Source: Xiphydria camelus (Eukaryota; Arthropoda; Insecta; Hymenoptera; Xiphydriidae). Taken from it: a stretch of DNA of 64,000 nucleotides. The DNA lies in contig OY783197.1 of NCBI GenBank assembly GCA_963678675.1, forward strand, positions 10,474,304 through 10,538,303, read 5' to 3'. Made by a program: the position numbers and the translations under genes. A model generated the notes under the pieces. That model did no database searches. It saw nothing but the letters and a program-made list of their open reading frames with translations, and was not told where the DNA came from. Of this stretch, positions 23,371-34,210 are shown piece after piece (the stretch's first letter is position 1; every line of letters starts with the position of its first letter).

Positions 23371-24299
23371 AAATAGTATATCAGACGAGGCTAATAGAGT
23401 ACAGCCTCTCAACCTAAATAATGTCATGGAAATGGGTGAATAGGTAAAAAATGATACTGAAAGGCGTGGGAACTCACATAAAGAAAGCACTCTGAATGTG
23501 AGAGGCGAGGAAATTCACGTAAAGTAAACGTCTGGAATGTAAGAGGCAATTTGAGAGATGAAGTCTTACAAATATAAAGCGATCAAAGAGATGCAGAGAC
23601 TCACACATATACACGCGCGTGAGTACACATTTCTGCGTTCATACTGTCTTTACGTTCTTTCTAACGATTACCTTATTAATTCAGAAAAAGCGGTCATCAT
23701 GGATAATATTCTTCAGCTATATTCTGAATGGCGGTCAAGTATATCTGACTTGTTTTAGTTTTCTATCTCTTCACTACTCATCGTGATTTGATAATACGTA
23801 CACTCGTAGAGCTTGCGCTCTCCACGCGGGTTTAGCAACTTTAAATAAACCTACTACTGTAAAAACTGTTCATTTTTAGAGGTAGTGCCCATGGTAACTT
23901 TTAATCAGGACCTCATGGACTGCAACATATCAAAAGAATAAAAAAACCCACCGAGTCATTTTCCCGTAAAAATGGTGCGGGGTTCTTTCTTTCATAGCGG
24001 ATTTCGCGGCTGTGAACGACGGTGCAGCAAACGCATCGTATAAATGTGGTAAATAAAGCTACCACTTCCTGTATTATACGTAATTAACACACTTTTCTCT
24101 GCTAATATAGAAATAGGACCATTAAAGGAAGTCGTCGAAGTTTGTTTCTTATAAAAATAAAGGAGCATCTACAATTGAGAGGTAACACTAAAATTCTGCT
24201 AAATTGAATATTACAAACCATACCGCCAATATCAAGCCGCGAAACGTTACCTTAAACATTTTAGTCCAGCACGAGCAACCGTCTGAACGTTACATATTC

Positions 24300-24495
24300 T
24301 TAGGTCAGATCTTCATCGTCGTCTCTATCGTTACCCGTGAGACAACAAAGACCCTCCGTTCCGTCACTGTGGATGCAGAAGAGCAAGGTTTCCGCGGCTG
24401 TTACCTCGTGCGGCATGATTCCGTGGAATTCCTTCAAATCGGCCGCAGGAAACCAAGCTTTCTCGTTATCATCAATGATAAGGATGCCGAAGTAT
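24300..24495 (-). CDS. SLC6 transporter, last coding exon 13 (C-terminal tail)
   Basis: The acceptor TTTTTGTATCTCCTCAG is followed by one base completing the arginine codon and then YFGILIIDDNEKAWFPAADL and FHGIMPHEVTAAETLLFC, ending DDDEDLT and a stop. This tail is the type found after TM12 in insect B0AT-like transporters. Phase 2 of exon 12 matches exactly. It lies 18.3 kb from exon 12 and 57 bp from a Mutator-like transposon. I saw no clear poly(A) signal nearby. Confidence 0.88.
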
Positions 24496-24552
24496 CTGAG
24501 GAGATACAAAAATAAGATTCATTTTGAAATTTGGCTCTATAAAGTCGGTTAA

Positions 24553-27341
24553 GGGGTAAGGCCACCATGGAACTTTTCAAAAATCGATTTTTTTTTATTA
24601 GCTTAAAACCTTCCTTAAACCCTCAAGAATAAGAAAAAAAAGGTTTCGTAGTCAAAAAAAATTTCGAATCGGTCGTTTACGTCAATTTACAGAGACGCCG
24701 CGCGGCGCATTAATACTTAGCGCCATAGCCAACTATACGGTTTCCACCGCGCTCGGGCGAGCCAAACTACATTGAATAGGGAGATCTCCCCGATTAGTGG
24801 GCTAACTGTTAATTAAATGCATGTTGAGACGTATTATCGGAGTTGAGGCTCGTGTTATTAGCAGTACTATTCGGCCATTTATTTTATGTAAAGTCATTCT
24901 AGCTGTCAGACGGACGCCGCGTGCGTGATTTTGCTTCGTGTTTCATCAGTTTATCTTTTTACTACGAGTTACTAAAATTAGTGAATAAAATGTGTGATAA
25001 ATCGAAATATGGTGGCTATAAAGCTAAACGAGGTGGAAGAAGTTTGTTTAAAAAGCCGTCTATGTCACGAAAGCGACCTGCAAACCGTTATGAAGCGGAG
25101 GCACTCGATTCCTCCGAAAGCGTCGGCACGTCCGCTAGGAAATTGAAGCTAAGTGGCGATGCTCGTAATATCGAAGTTGATGCATCGTTCGGTTATCGTT
25201 TCATCAATTTTGTGGCTGTTTTTTCAACAATTTCGTCAGTAGTGAAGTGTAAAATATGCGACTCAGGCGTCACATTTACTGAAAGTAGTATACGCGGACT
25301 TGGTTTTAAAATAGTTCTATCTTGTGAAAAGTGTGCGAAAACTGAAATTCCAAATTGTCCACTCATCAATAACAAAGCATATGACATCAATAGAAGAATT
25401 ATTATAGCCATGCGACTGCTTGGAGTAGGTTTACACGGAATGAAGAAGTTCTGTGCTTTTATGGAACTTCCTCGGCCAATATTTCACTCATTTTATGATA
25501 AAGTAGTCAACATTATTTGTGATGCTACTGAACGCGTTTCCAAGGCTAGCATGGAAAATGCAGTAAAAATAGAAAAAGAAGAAAATGCAAGAAAAGGTTT
25601 ACCAAATGAATTGATAGTATCAGGAGACGGTTCGTGGAGAAAGCGGGGATTTTCATCATTGTTCGGTTTGGTGTCTTTGATCGGATGGAATACTGGGAAA
25701 GTAATCGATATAATTATAAAATCCAGTTACTGCAAGGCGTGCGAATATTGGAGAAAAAAAAGTGATACTGCAGAGTATGATGAGTGGCTTGAAATACATC
25801 AAAATGATTGTCAAATAAATCACACGGGGTCGGCTGGTAAAATGGAGGTAGATGCAGTTATCGAAATGTTTCAGCGCTCTGAAACTTTATATCAAGTAAA
25901 ATACGGCAGTTACATTGGAGATGGCGATAGTAAAACCTTTACAGGTCTTTTGAAGTCTGAACCATATGAAAGCTTTGTTATACATAAAAAAGAATGCATC
26001 GATCACGTGCAGAAAAGAATGGGCACTAGACTAAGAAATTTAAAAAAGAACGTACGCGGTCTCGGCGGAAAAGGAAAATTAACAAATAAACTTGTCGACG
26101 AGCTCTCAATTTATTATGGTTTGGCTATTCGCAGAAATCACGACTCTGTGGAAAAAATGAGAAATGAAATTTGGGCGACGTTATATCACAAGCTGTCAAC
26201 GAATGAAAATCCTCAATACAGCAAGTGTCCAGCTGGTGAAAATTCATGGTGTTCGTGGCAAAAGGCAAAAGCCACCAATACATCAATTAGTACTTTTTTA
26301 CACAAGCCGGCTCTATCGAAAACAGTTTTCGACGCAATTAAACCAATCTACGAAGAGTTGAGCAGCGACGACCTTCTAAATCGATGCTTAGGTGGTTTTA
26401 CGCAAAATAGCAATGAAAGTTTCAACGCAACGGTGTGGTCAATGTCCCCAAAATCTACGTCAAGCGGAAAAACCGTACTGGATATTGCTGGGAATCTTGC
26501 CGTGTGCACTTTCAACGATGGAATTTGTAGTATAATGCAAGTTATACGACAGTTGGACATGACAGTTGGAAGGAATTGCTACAATTTCTGCGTTGAGGCG
26601 GACGAACTCCGCGTCGATTTTTCGAACCGATCGCTGACTGAGGCTGCAAAAACAGCTCGAATTGCCGCAAAATCAGCCAGAAAAGAAGAAGAAGAACTCA
26701 ACATTAACATAGAAGGCCAACTATACGGTGCAGGCATCGCGGATTAAAGGTATACTATAATTTTCGACCGTAAAATGTTACTTAAAACTTTAAACGCGTT
26801 TTTCTCAGAACACGAAATTTCAAATCGGGCGAACCGATAGCGGCTACAAATCTTTATCGATTGCCTTGCAATTTTGAGGGTATCTTTATACCTATATAAT
26901 CTAATAGACCACGTAGGGGTTTTTCGATAAGTTGTAAACTTTTTGTTTTATAAACGATTATGTATGAAATTCTTATGCGAAAACGTGAACTTTTCTTTTA
27001 TATACTCACCATTTCTCGAAAAATCAATATTTTCAAAATCCCCTACGTGGTCTATTAGTTTATGATATATATTAAAGAAAAATCTTTGGATTTTTGTTCT
27101 AGGTTCACGCTTGTGGGTACAGCCGGTTCGCCCGTTTTGGACCTCCACAAAAAATTCATCGTAGAAACCGGACCCTGGAACGGCCATTTCTTAACCAAAA
27201 ATTAAAAACAAAATATTTTTTAGTAGCTTTGAAGATACTTGATAAAGTACTTTATAAGAAAATTCTATAGCTTTTACACTACTCCTAAAAAAAATGCACA
27301 AAATCGTCCTTCTTTCTTGACGCACATGGTGGCCTTACCCC
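24553..27341 (+). mobile_element. Intact 2.79 kb Mutator-like transposon flanked by TTAA
   Basis: The terminal inverted repeats are perfect over 17 bp: GGGGTAAGGCCACCATG at 24553-24569 and its complement at 27325-27341. TTAA lies immediately outside on both sides (24549-24552 and 27342-27345). One long transposase gene fills the interior. A further inverted repeat, ATAGACCACGTAGGGGTTTT near 26900 and its complement near 27055, lies 3' of the gene. Bases outside the TTAA differ on the two sides, so the duplication seems to be the 4 bp only. Confidence 0.85.
24990..26747 (+). CDS. Mutator-like (MULE-type) DDE transposase, intact
   Basis: Cuts and pastes the surrounding element. The frame is open from 24921, but I prefer the ATG at 24990 (MCDKSKYGGYKAKRGGRS), giving about 585 residues, because the upstream 23 residues look like translated leader and AAAATG is a good initiation context. 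A basic N-terminus is followed by a CxxC...CxxC zinc-binding pair (KCKICDSG, SCEKCAKT). The DDE core follows, with candidate first aspartate in VSGDGSW and second in YIGDGDSKT. Then come a C-rich segment and the motif GGFTQNSNESFNATVW, which contains the candidate glutamate and is typical of the Mutator-like transposase domain common in insects and cnidarians. No stop or frameshift is present, so the copy may be recent or active. The catalytic assignment is by motif only. Confidence 0.88.
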   Translation: MCDKSKYGGYKAKRGGRSLFKKPSMSRKRPANRYEAEALDSSESVGTSARKLKLSGDARNIEVDASFGYRFINFVAVFSTISSVVKCKICDSGVTFTESSIRGLGFKIVLSCEKCAKTEIPNCPLINNKAYDINRRIIIAMRLLGVGLHGMKKFCAFMELPRPIFHSFYDKVVNIICDATERVSKASMENAVKIEKEENARKGLPNELIVSGDGSWRKRGFSSLFGLVSLIGWNTGKVIDIIIKSSYCKACEYWRKKSDTAEYDEWLEIHQNDCQINHTGSAGKMEVDAVIEMFQRSETLYQVKYGSYIGDGDSKTFTGLLKSEPYESFVIHKKECIDHVQKRMGTRLRNLKKNVRGLGGKGKLTNKLVDELSIYYGLAIRRNHDSVEKMRNEIWATLYHKLSTNENPQYSKCPAGENSWCSWQKAKATNTSISTFLHKPALSKTVFDAIKPIYEELSSDDLLNRCLGGFTQNSNESFNATVWSMSPKSTSSGKTVLDIAGNLAVCTFNDGICSIMQVIRQLDMTVGRNCYNFCVEADELRVDFSNRSLTEAAKTARIAAKSARKEEEELNINIEGQLYGAGIAD

Positions 27342-27841
27342 TTAAAAGATTTATAGTTTTTAAGTCTAGATCCTTTCCGGCGTTCTTTCGATCGAGATCG
27401 ACGAAACAGAGAAACTTGATGAAATTATTATATTAGACCTACTTCCTATAAAAATATTATATCTGGATCACACAATTCCGAGGGCAAATGCATACCGAAG
27501 GGTCAGCGAAGGGGAGATGAAGTCGTTCGAAAGAGTAGATGAAAAGATGTTTTCCTGATTTTTTCTAAATGTTATTAATTAATTATTATACATCTCTAAA
27601 TAATCATTTGTATGGCGAATAAAATTGTCAAGTTAAACATTTTAACTACACTACACTATACAGGGTGTTCCGCTCAGAATACTTGTCCCACCAACTAATG
27701 ATTGATTGACAACATAAGTATTCACTGACAACCAAGCTCTGGCTGTTAATTAATACTTGGCGGTAGTGACCATGACTCTCCCGAGTTGTAGCAAATACTC
27801 AAGTACAATCCGAATGCACAAGTCCGGTCATAAAGCAGGAT
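27342..27841. other. Spacer with a TACAGGGTG-end element fragment
   Basis: TACAGGGTGTTCCGC starts at 27659. The following 150 bp (ACTTGTCCCACCAACTAATG, ATAAGTATTCACTGACAACC) match a second copy at about 46815-46930. Only one end is clear in either copy. Confidence 0.5.
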
Positions 27842-28389
27842 GATCTAACGAACGATTAAAAATATCCGACTTGCCCGGGATAGCCTGGTTGCCGGGCGAT
27901 GAAGCTAACCGAAGCCAACAGTCGGACAATGCATTCCTGTCTGGTGCAGCCACTCACCGCTAAGTCAATGTCCTATCTCCTCGTGGTCCCGCCCGAGATG
28001 GGATAGGGCGAAATGGACAATTGGCGAAACGTCTGATCCTACGTTGCCTAAAAGTACCCAGAGAAGGCCTAGGAAGTCGAACGTGTTTTCCTCCGTATTT
28101 GCCGTGCGGAGCAACCTATGTCATTGGGCTCCAACACTCATTTTTGGTCTCGAATTCGGCTAGAGGGGGGCTCGGATATCATGCAGCCATGATACCGAGC
28201 AATCGGCTCAGAATGACCATACACGGAAGTGAGTGGGTTCTTTAGGCGAAAAAGCGGATTTAGGTCCGCGGACTATATCCAGGACGATGTCTTGACCTGG
28301 CCACCCCTTCCGGAAGGCTACTGTTAGGTCCTACTTGAGGGTCTGTAGAGGCTGGCGCATGTCGCCGGATGAAAATAAAATAACCACCA

Positions 28390-29090
28390 TGGAAAAACTA
28401 ACTACCCCCCCCCCTCCCTATTAAAACCTGCTTGAACAAAATAGCTGCAAGACAAGTCGAATGCAAAAGCACCCCACAAGGATCCAACCAAGGCGTAAGG
28501 CCAAGGGAGAGTCTGACTGGGATGCAGAGAGCGAGTCGTCGGCTCTGGCGCGATTCGGGCTGAAAGAGGTCAGGGTCGCGCTGGAGAGAATCGATGAGCC
28601 CAAGTTGAATGCAAAAACGGCCAAGTTTAGGGCAAGTTAGGGGGTGGACAGGTGTGCAGGAGCAGAGCCCCACAGAAGAACATGCAACAAAATATAGCTC
28701 AAAGCTCAAAGGGGCGCGGAACCCGCAAAGAAGTAGATCGGACCGTCTACCTCCGAGCTGGCCAAAGGGCGGCACTCGAAGATGGTGAGCCCTCGAACAC
28801 AAAGGCGGCTTGAAAGGACCCAATCACAGCGTAATGCTAAGAAAGGAGGCAAGGCAGCTGATAAGTACGAACTGGCGCCTCGAGAGCGATGGAGGCTCAA
28901 AGAAGCCGAAATCATACGTAAGAGGATTGACCGGCCCAAATTGAATGATAAATAGGCACAGATGGCAACATGCCTGGACCCCAAGTTGCAACTCGGAGGC
29001 AAGGAGGGGCCCGAAGGTAATGCACGCACCGACACTGAATTAACATCGGTAACCAACAGAGAAGGAAACGTGTCAAGATCAGAAGGGTCT
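28390..29090 (+). pseudogene. R1 ORF1 (gag-like) remnant
   Basis: After CCACCATGG at 28386 the frames encode a charged, Ser/Arg/Lys-rich sequence with a repeated motif (ALERIDEPKLN near 28590, IRKRIDRPKLN near 28925). Several stops interrupt it. No CCHC knuckle is recognisable. The assignment rests mainly on its position just upstream of the endonuclease. Confidence 0.5.
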
Positions 29091-29897
29091 TTGCGGATTA
29101 TGCAGTTAAACATGCAGAAGTCTATGAAGGTAATTGATTAAGCCTGTGTAGCAATGTAGGAAAAATGCATCGATGTCCTTCTCATGCAGGAGCCTTACAA
29201 CGTTCATGGAAACGTCGCGGGGTTCGGAGATGCGATAATGATAGTCACGGGTGGTGCGGCCGGAGAACAAACGATGGCCGTAGTTGCCATTTGGGACAGA
29301 AGTTGTACCGTACTGAAGATTAGCCACCTTTGTAACTCGCATTGTGGTGGTGCAAGTGGAGGGCGGATTTGGCAAATTTTGGCTCATAAGCCAATACTAC
29401 CAATATTCCGAAGTCATTGAACCTTATCTAGACCACCTGGGGAAAGTGTTGAATGAACTAAAAAGCTCCAAGATATTTGTGACCGTCGATGCCAACACCA
29501 GATCTCCCATGTGGGGAAGCGATCGGTTGGACGAAAGTAACTAATGAGGCAGGCAACCCGTGCATGTACGCCAATAACAAAGGCGAGTCTAACATAGACG
29601 TTACGTTGGTAACGGGCAATGTTGTTTCCGCGGAGAAATCATGGAAAGTCCGCAGAGACTGGACATCTAGCGATCATAGAGATTGTTCTAGTGGATAAAT
29701 GCGATGATTTGGAGTGCCCCATGAGACCGAGGTTCCTCGTGAGCAAGGCTGACTGGCTGAAGTTCGGAAAGGTCCTCGAGAGGTCGTATCAGGAACTCGA
29801 ACGATATGAGGTCACAGAATCTGTCGAAGAGCTCGTGGCCCGTGTAAATGTCGTGGTGATCGGAGCACGTGAAGCATCTATGCGACTAAAAGGATGA
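29090..29897 (+). pseudogene. R1 endonuclease domain remnant
   Basis: Frame fragments show LRIMQLNMQKSM, DVLLMQEPYNVHGNVAGFGD, GGFGKFWLISQYYQYSEVIE, the NIDVTLVTGN segment and WTSSDHR. Together these are the AP-endonuclease-type domain that nicks the target in R1-clade elements (QEPY and SDHR are its catalytic motifs). Stops at about 29131 and 29146 and shifts near 29345 and 29500 break it. Confidence 0.8.
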
Positions 29898-30517
29898 TGA
29901 CATAACCTAGTCGCCTGGAGGACCAACCATCCGCAAGCGCAGAGTATATGCCTGTAGAAGGCAATACCAAGTCGAACGATGAACGCTAGAACGCGCGATT
30001 AAGAAGGTACCTCACTGAAACGCGGTCTTATAAGATCGACATCTGAAAGGGAAAGCTATCAAGCTGGAGGTGGTTTGTTTCTTCGCACGGCAATGAGAAA
30101 CCCTGGGACCTTGTTTATAGAATGGCTACTCGAAAACTCTAAATCGAACGTCTACTGAGTTCGATTAACACAGGTCGGGAGTTTACGAGTGACGGGCGCG
30201 AGTTTGCGAGCACCTTGTAGAACGCGCTCATTCCTGATGACTCCACTGACTCTGAAATCCAAAAGGCAATGAGAGAATATATCCGTGAGCCCCCCAATAA
30301 TGGAGGACACACCGGATTTCCTTAAAAAGGAAGTGTCCGGGGCAATCTCCAACCTTACTAAGGGCAAATACCCGAGAATGGACAGAATTGAGATGGAAGT
30401 GCTTCAAAAGGCATGTAGCATTATGAGCTGAAATTTGCTAAAGCTCTACAGTGGGTGCATAAAGTGAAGCACCTTCCATAGATGGTGGAAAAAAGGCTCC
30501 GTAATAACCATCCTTAA

Positions 30518-32520
30518 CCTCTTATATAGCCCAAATTTTATTTCAGTGTAGAAATTATTTTGATGTGAAACATCTTATGCCGCGCTTCGGGGGTGAGACC
30601 GGCTGCTCGTGAAACGTCGCTGGAGTGGCTAAATACGCTAAGGCCAGGCGAACGTTGAACATTGCCTCTATATCTATATCTATTCTATATATAGATATAA
30701 AGGCAACGGTCACCCTGCGTCTCCTCACTGAACTGCGTCCCAACGTTCGCCGAGCCCTAGCTTAACCACTTACTACTACACGCTCACTGTATCGATGTAC
30801 GAAGCAGTATTTACCCTCATTAATGAAAGCATGAGGATTGATTGATCATTGGTTAGCACGTTTAAAAATAACATTTAAATACAGTTTGTATAGGAAAATT
30901 GTTAGATGTGAAACATCGAAATTCTTCTTTGTAAAAAGTATGCGATAGGAAGGATGGACCACGCATCCGTTGAAAGAATACGTGCGCCAGTGCGCATTTG
31001 TATTTATGACTGTGATACCATTAAACGGTACGAACCGTTGTATCGAATTCCGTTTATCGCGAGACGGAACAGCGACTGATGGCAGAGTTAAGAGAGAGTA
31101 AACTAAATGCGCTTTTTGAATTAGACACAACGGTTTTTGTACCGTTTAATAGTATCACAATTATAAATACAAATGCGCACTGGCGAACGTGTTCTTTCGT
31201 TTTCAGCTAGATTTACTCAAGTGGACACAGCATTGAGAACAATCTAGCGAGAGTTAGTCTAGAATCTCGGTTGAGAAAAATAAATCTAGCTAGATTGTGC
31301 AGTGGATACACGATAAAAATTTACTGCCAGAGAAATTTCAGTCTATTTGACCGGCTAAATAGATAGTAACTCAGTCTAGCGAGAGTGATAGGCGCCGGGT
31401 CGCAAGCGAAGGGCCTCGACCGCGTGCTCAGATTTCAGGAGCCTCGAGGGAGGCAACAGAAACCTTCTGCCTTTTATGCTCTCCTCGGACAAAGTGCAGA
31501 CCCGCAATAAATTCGACTATTGCGGTGCACGTGTACTTCTTCGGGGATAGCACCAACCGAACGGCGCTGAATCTGCGTACTCTCCCGGCGCCAATTTTCA
31601 TGCTCCAGCTCGGTGGTTTCGAAGAATTTCCTTCTCCCACCATGCATAGAAACAAGTATTGATCATTGTCAAATGAAGTGAATACAATTGAAAGAAAACC
31701 AAATTAGAGATATAAATAATAGTATATACAAATAATACGTGTGTGTATAATAACATATAATATAAAACAGTTTTTATAGAAAAATTGTTAGATGTGACAC
31801 ATCAAAATTCTTCTTTGTAGAAAGTATGCGATAGGTAGGATGGACCACGCGTCCGTCGAAAGAACACGTGCGCCAGTGGGCATTTGTATTTATGACTGTG
31901 ATACTATTAAACAGTACTTACCGATGACAGAGTTAAGAGAGAGTAAACTAAATGCGCTTTTTGAATAAGACACAACGGTTCTCTCTCGTACCGTTTAATA
32001 GTACCACAGTCATAAATACAAATGCGCGCACTGGCGCACGTGTTCTTTCGTCGGACGCGTGGTCCATCCTTCCTATCGCATACTTTCTACAAAGAAGAAT
32101 TTCGATGTTTCACATCTAACAATTTTTCTATAAAAACTGTTTTATATTATATGTTATTATACACACACGTATTATTTGTATATACTATTATTTATATCTC
32201 TATTTTTTTTAATAAATTTTTTAGCCGAATTTTTTAGTAACTTGATTTACAATAATTTTTTTCTTGTGTTTCTTTAGGTTCAAAGGTGTTTACTAAAATA
32301 TTCAAGGGCATTAGAAACTTATATTTCATTAATATAAAAAAAATTAAATGTGCGCCAAATGGAACAATAGTCCATTATGAATTACACATGATGCGTTCAT
32401 TGTTCATTCCTAGTTAGGAACACTGGGCTATAGTGGAATAACTACAAGGTAAAATGTTTTACTGATTTTATAGCTCAGAATTTCGTATGTTCCAAATATG
32501 GAACAGTAGGCTGTAAGAGG
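30518..32520. mobile_element. 2.0 kb TTAA-flanked (piggyBac-like) insertion in R1
   Basis: The R1 reading resumes exactly after the block, with TTAA on both sides (30514-30517 and 32521-32524). The ends are CCTCTTATA on the left and TGTAAGAGG on the right, consistent with piggyBac-type termini, which start CC. No transposase is present. The interior is mostly a 1.6 kb segment that is also found inverted at 47965-49606. Confidence 0.65.
30541..32170 (+). repeat. Copy A of a 1.6 kb duplicated segment
   Basis: It contains a copy of the AGGCCAGGCG hairpin (about 30645-30755), three copies of a 130 bp unit around GATGTGAAACATCGAAATTC (near 30900, 31785 and, reversed, 32050-32130), and an AT-rich end that repeats inverted at 31680-31800 and 32090-32210. 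In the best-compared 230 bp (31428-31655) it differs from copy B at three positions. That stretch is open for 75 codons in both copies (CMVGEGNSSKPPSWSMKIGA, KKYTCTAIVEFIAGLHFVRG). All three differences change the amino acid, which gives no sign of selection on a protein. Confidence 0.75.
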
Positions 32521-33708
32521 TTAAAGACCCCAGCAAGGATCAGCCGAACGCAAAGTCGTACCGACCCATCTGTCTACTCTCGATAATGAGTAGTGTACTA
32601 GAGAATGAGTCTCGGGAATGAGAAAGGTACTAGAGAAGCTAATCTTGAACAGGCTTGGCCCGGCGTCGAACGATCCGGTATATTGCTCCGATAGGCAGTA
32701 CGGATTCCGAGCGTCTGTCAAGTACAGAACGTTCCTTAACAAGGTTTAGGGATCTGGTGTCTGCAAGAAGCCGGAAATACATCCTGGCGATCGCCTTCGA
32801 CATAGCGGGAGCCTTCGACAATGTATGATGCCTGGCGATCCTAACTTCCCTGAAGAAAAGGGGCTATCCGAGAAATCTGCATGTGTTAATGGAGAGCTAT
32901 TTCAAACGTAGAGAAGCTTGATTGTACTCGAAGTGCACCAAGACTGGCAAAATGGTCATGAGAGAATACCCACAAGGATCTGTCCTCGGGCTGAGCTGCT
33001 GGAACCTCATATTTGACGAGGTCCTGCGCCTGCTCGAGGAGTACGATTGTGAACCAATCGCTTATGCCGGCGACCTCCTTGGCTTAGTAGATGGTGGATC
33101 AAGGGGGAAATCGAACGCAAGGGCCAGGCGGTTGGTTGCTGATATGGTAACCAACTAGTGCACTAGGTAGAAAATGCAAGTTTCGGCAACTAAGACAGAG
33201 ATGCTGCTAATAAAAGGCATTCTTTATGAAAGAATTCCGCCGCAAATACAGCTCTACGGAAAATCCATTTAGCTTAAGCAATCCATCAGGTACTTGGGTA
33301 TCCACTTTGGAACGTGAATGTCGATCGCTCCGCAGATAAAGGAGATCTCGAGCAGTTATTCCAGCCTGATTGATGGCTTGACAAGAGTAGCGAGAGCCCA
33401 AGGGCCTTGAAAATCTTGTATGGAGGGTTCTTTATACCGGTTATCACTTACACCGCGGTAGCCTGGTCGCATCTGCTAAATAGCAGAAACTCGAGGTCGA
33501 TTGGATTGATTCAAAGGCGAATCCTAATAGGGATCACTAAAGGCATACCAAACGATGTCCACGGATGTGCTTGCAATAATTGCGGGAGCATTACTAATTG
33601 ACTTCGCCATTTTAGAACGAGCGCTCCAATACAAGATCTGGAGGAATGTAGACTTTACCATTGATAACTTCACATTCACTCACGAAAATCTGTCGAACGA
33701 AGAGGAAA

Positions 33709-34056
33709 GGGGTCGTCCATTAATCACGTGATGCTTTTTAGCATTTGTTTAACACCCCCCCCCCCCCCCAAACAAAATCACATGTATTTTCTTAGTACAA
33801 AAAGTATCTTAAAAATTTTAGAATATTATCTTTAATTACTAGTAAGTATAATCTAATTTAATTCTGGAAAATTAAGGACCGTGATAAAAATGTCCAGACA
33901 TTAAGGTTGCAGGTTGTTTAGAAATCGCGCGTTCAACGAACAAATAAATACACGTGATATCTAACTACAACTCCCCCTCCCCCCTTGTGATATTTTGTGA
34001 TTTTTGCCGAACACCCCCCTCCCCCTTCGGACCTCACGTGATTAATGGACGACCCC
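33709..34056. mobile_element. 348 bp MITE nested in R1
   Basis: The ends are inverted repeats, GGGGTCGTCCATTAATCACG and the complement ending GGACGACCCC. C-rich and CT-rich tracts lie just inside (33757-33770, 33971-34025). A possible AAAG duplication flanks it. R1 coding sequence resumes on the right (RADPSTITAARKEL). Confidence 0.75.
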
Positions 34057-34210
34057 AAAGAGCAGACCCGTCTACCATAACGGCCGCTCGAAAAGAGTTA
34101 TGCGATAAGTTGTTGAATATCTGGCAAGCGCCAGGTGGGATATATCCACCGCAGGATGAACGACATACTTATTCCTCGGAAATGTAAAGCGCCGACTCGA
34201 ATGCATATGG

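Larger units (their letters stand above)
21955..23985. mobile_element. 2.0 kb palindrome (foldback element)
   Basis: The two halves are reverse complements from AAAGGACCCCACACCATTCT on the left to its diverged complement near 23985. The centre is near 22925, where CCCGATAGCTGTTAATTCAA and its partner flank a short loop. Inner arms (about 22740-22910 and 22935-23115) are nearly identical. Outer arms are more diverged. The left arm carries an expanded 41 bp tandem array and the right arm a separate inserted hairpin. It lies about 0.3 kb beyond the stop codon of the SLC6 gene. Confidence 0.8.
30290..33600 (+). pseudogene. R1 reverse transcriptase domain remnant, split by a 2.0 kb insertion
   Basis: Before the insertion: KKEVSGAISNLTKGKYPRMD and WWKKGSVITIL. 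After it (32525 on): DPSKDQPNAKSYRPICLLSI, then QYGFRASVKYR and AFDIAGAFDNV. The polymerase motif reads YAGDLL where YADD is expected, so a key aspartate has become glycine. Continuing: SIRYLGIHFG, FIPVITYTAVAW and RRILIGITKG. At least eight stops are present. Confidence 0.8.

Noticed and set aside
24204..24552. Plus-strand frames of 71-103 codons
   Set aside because: They are antisense shadows of the last SLC6 exon.
24921..24989. Upstream ATG at 24921 for the Mutator-like transposase
   Set aside because: The first 23 residues are hydrophobic and unlike the basic start at 24990, which has a better initiation context; kept only as an alternative.
28398..29113. Minus-strand frames of 67-141 codons
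   Set aside because: They are antisense to the R1 5' region and ORF1, rich in Leu/Ser/Pro and without a domain.
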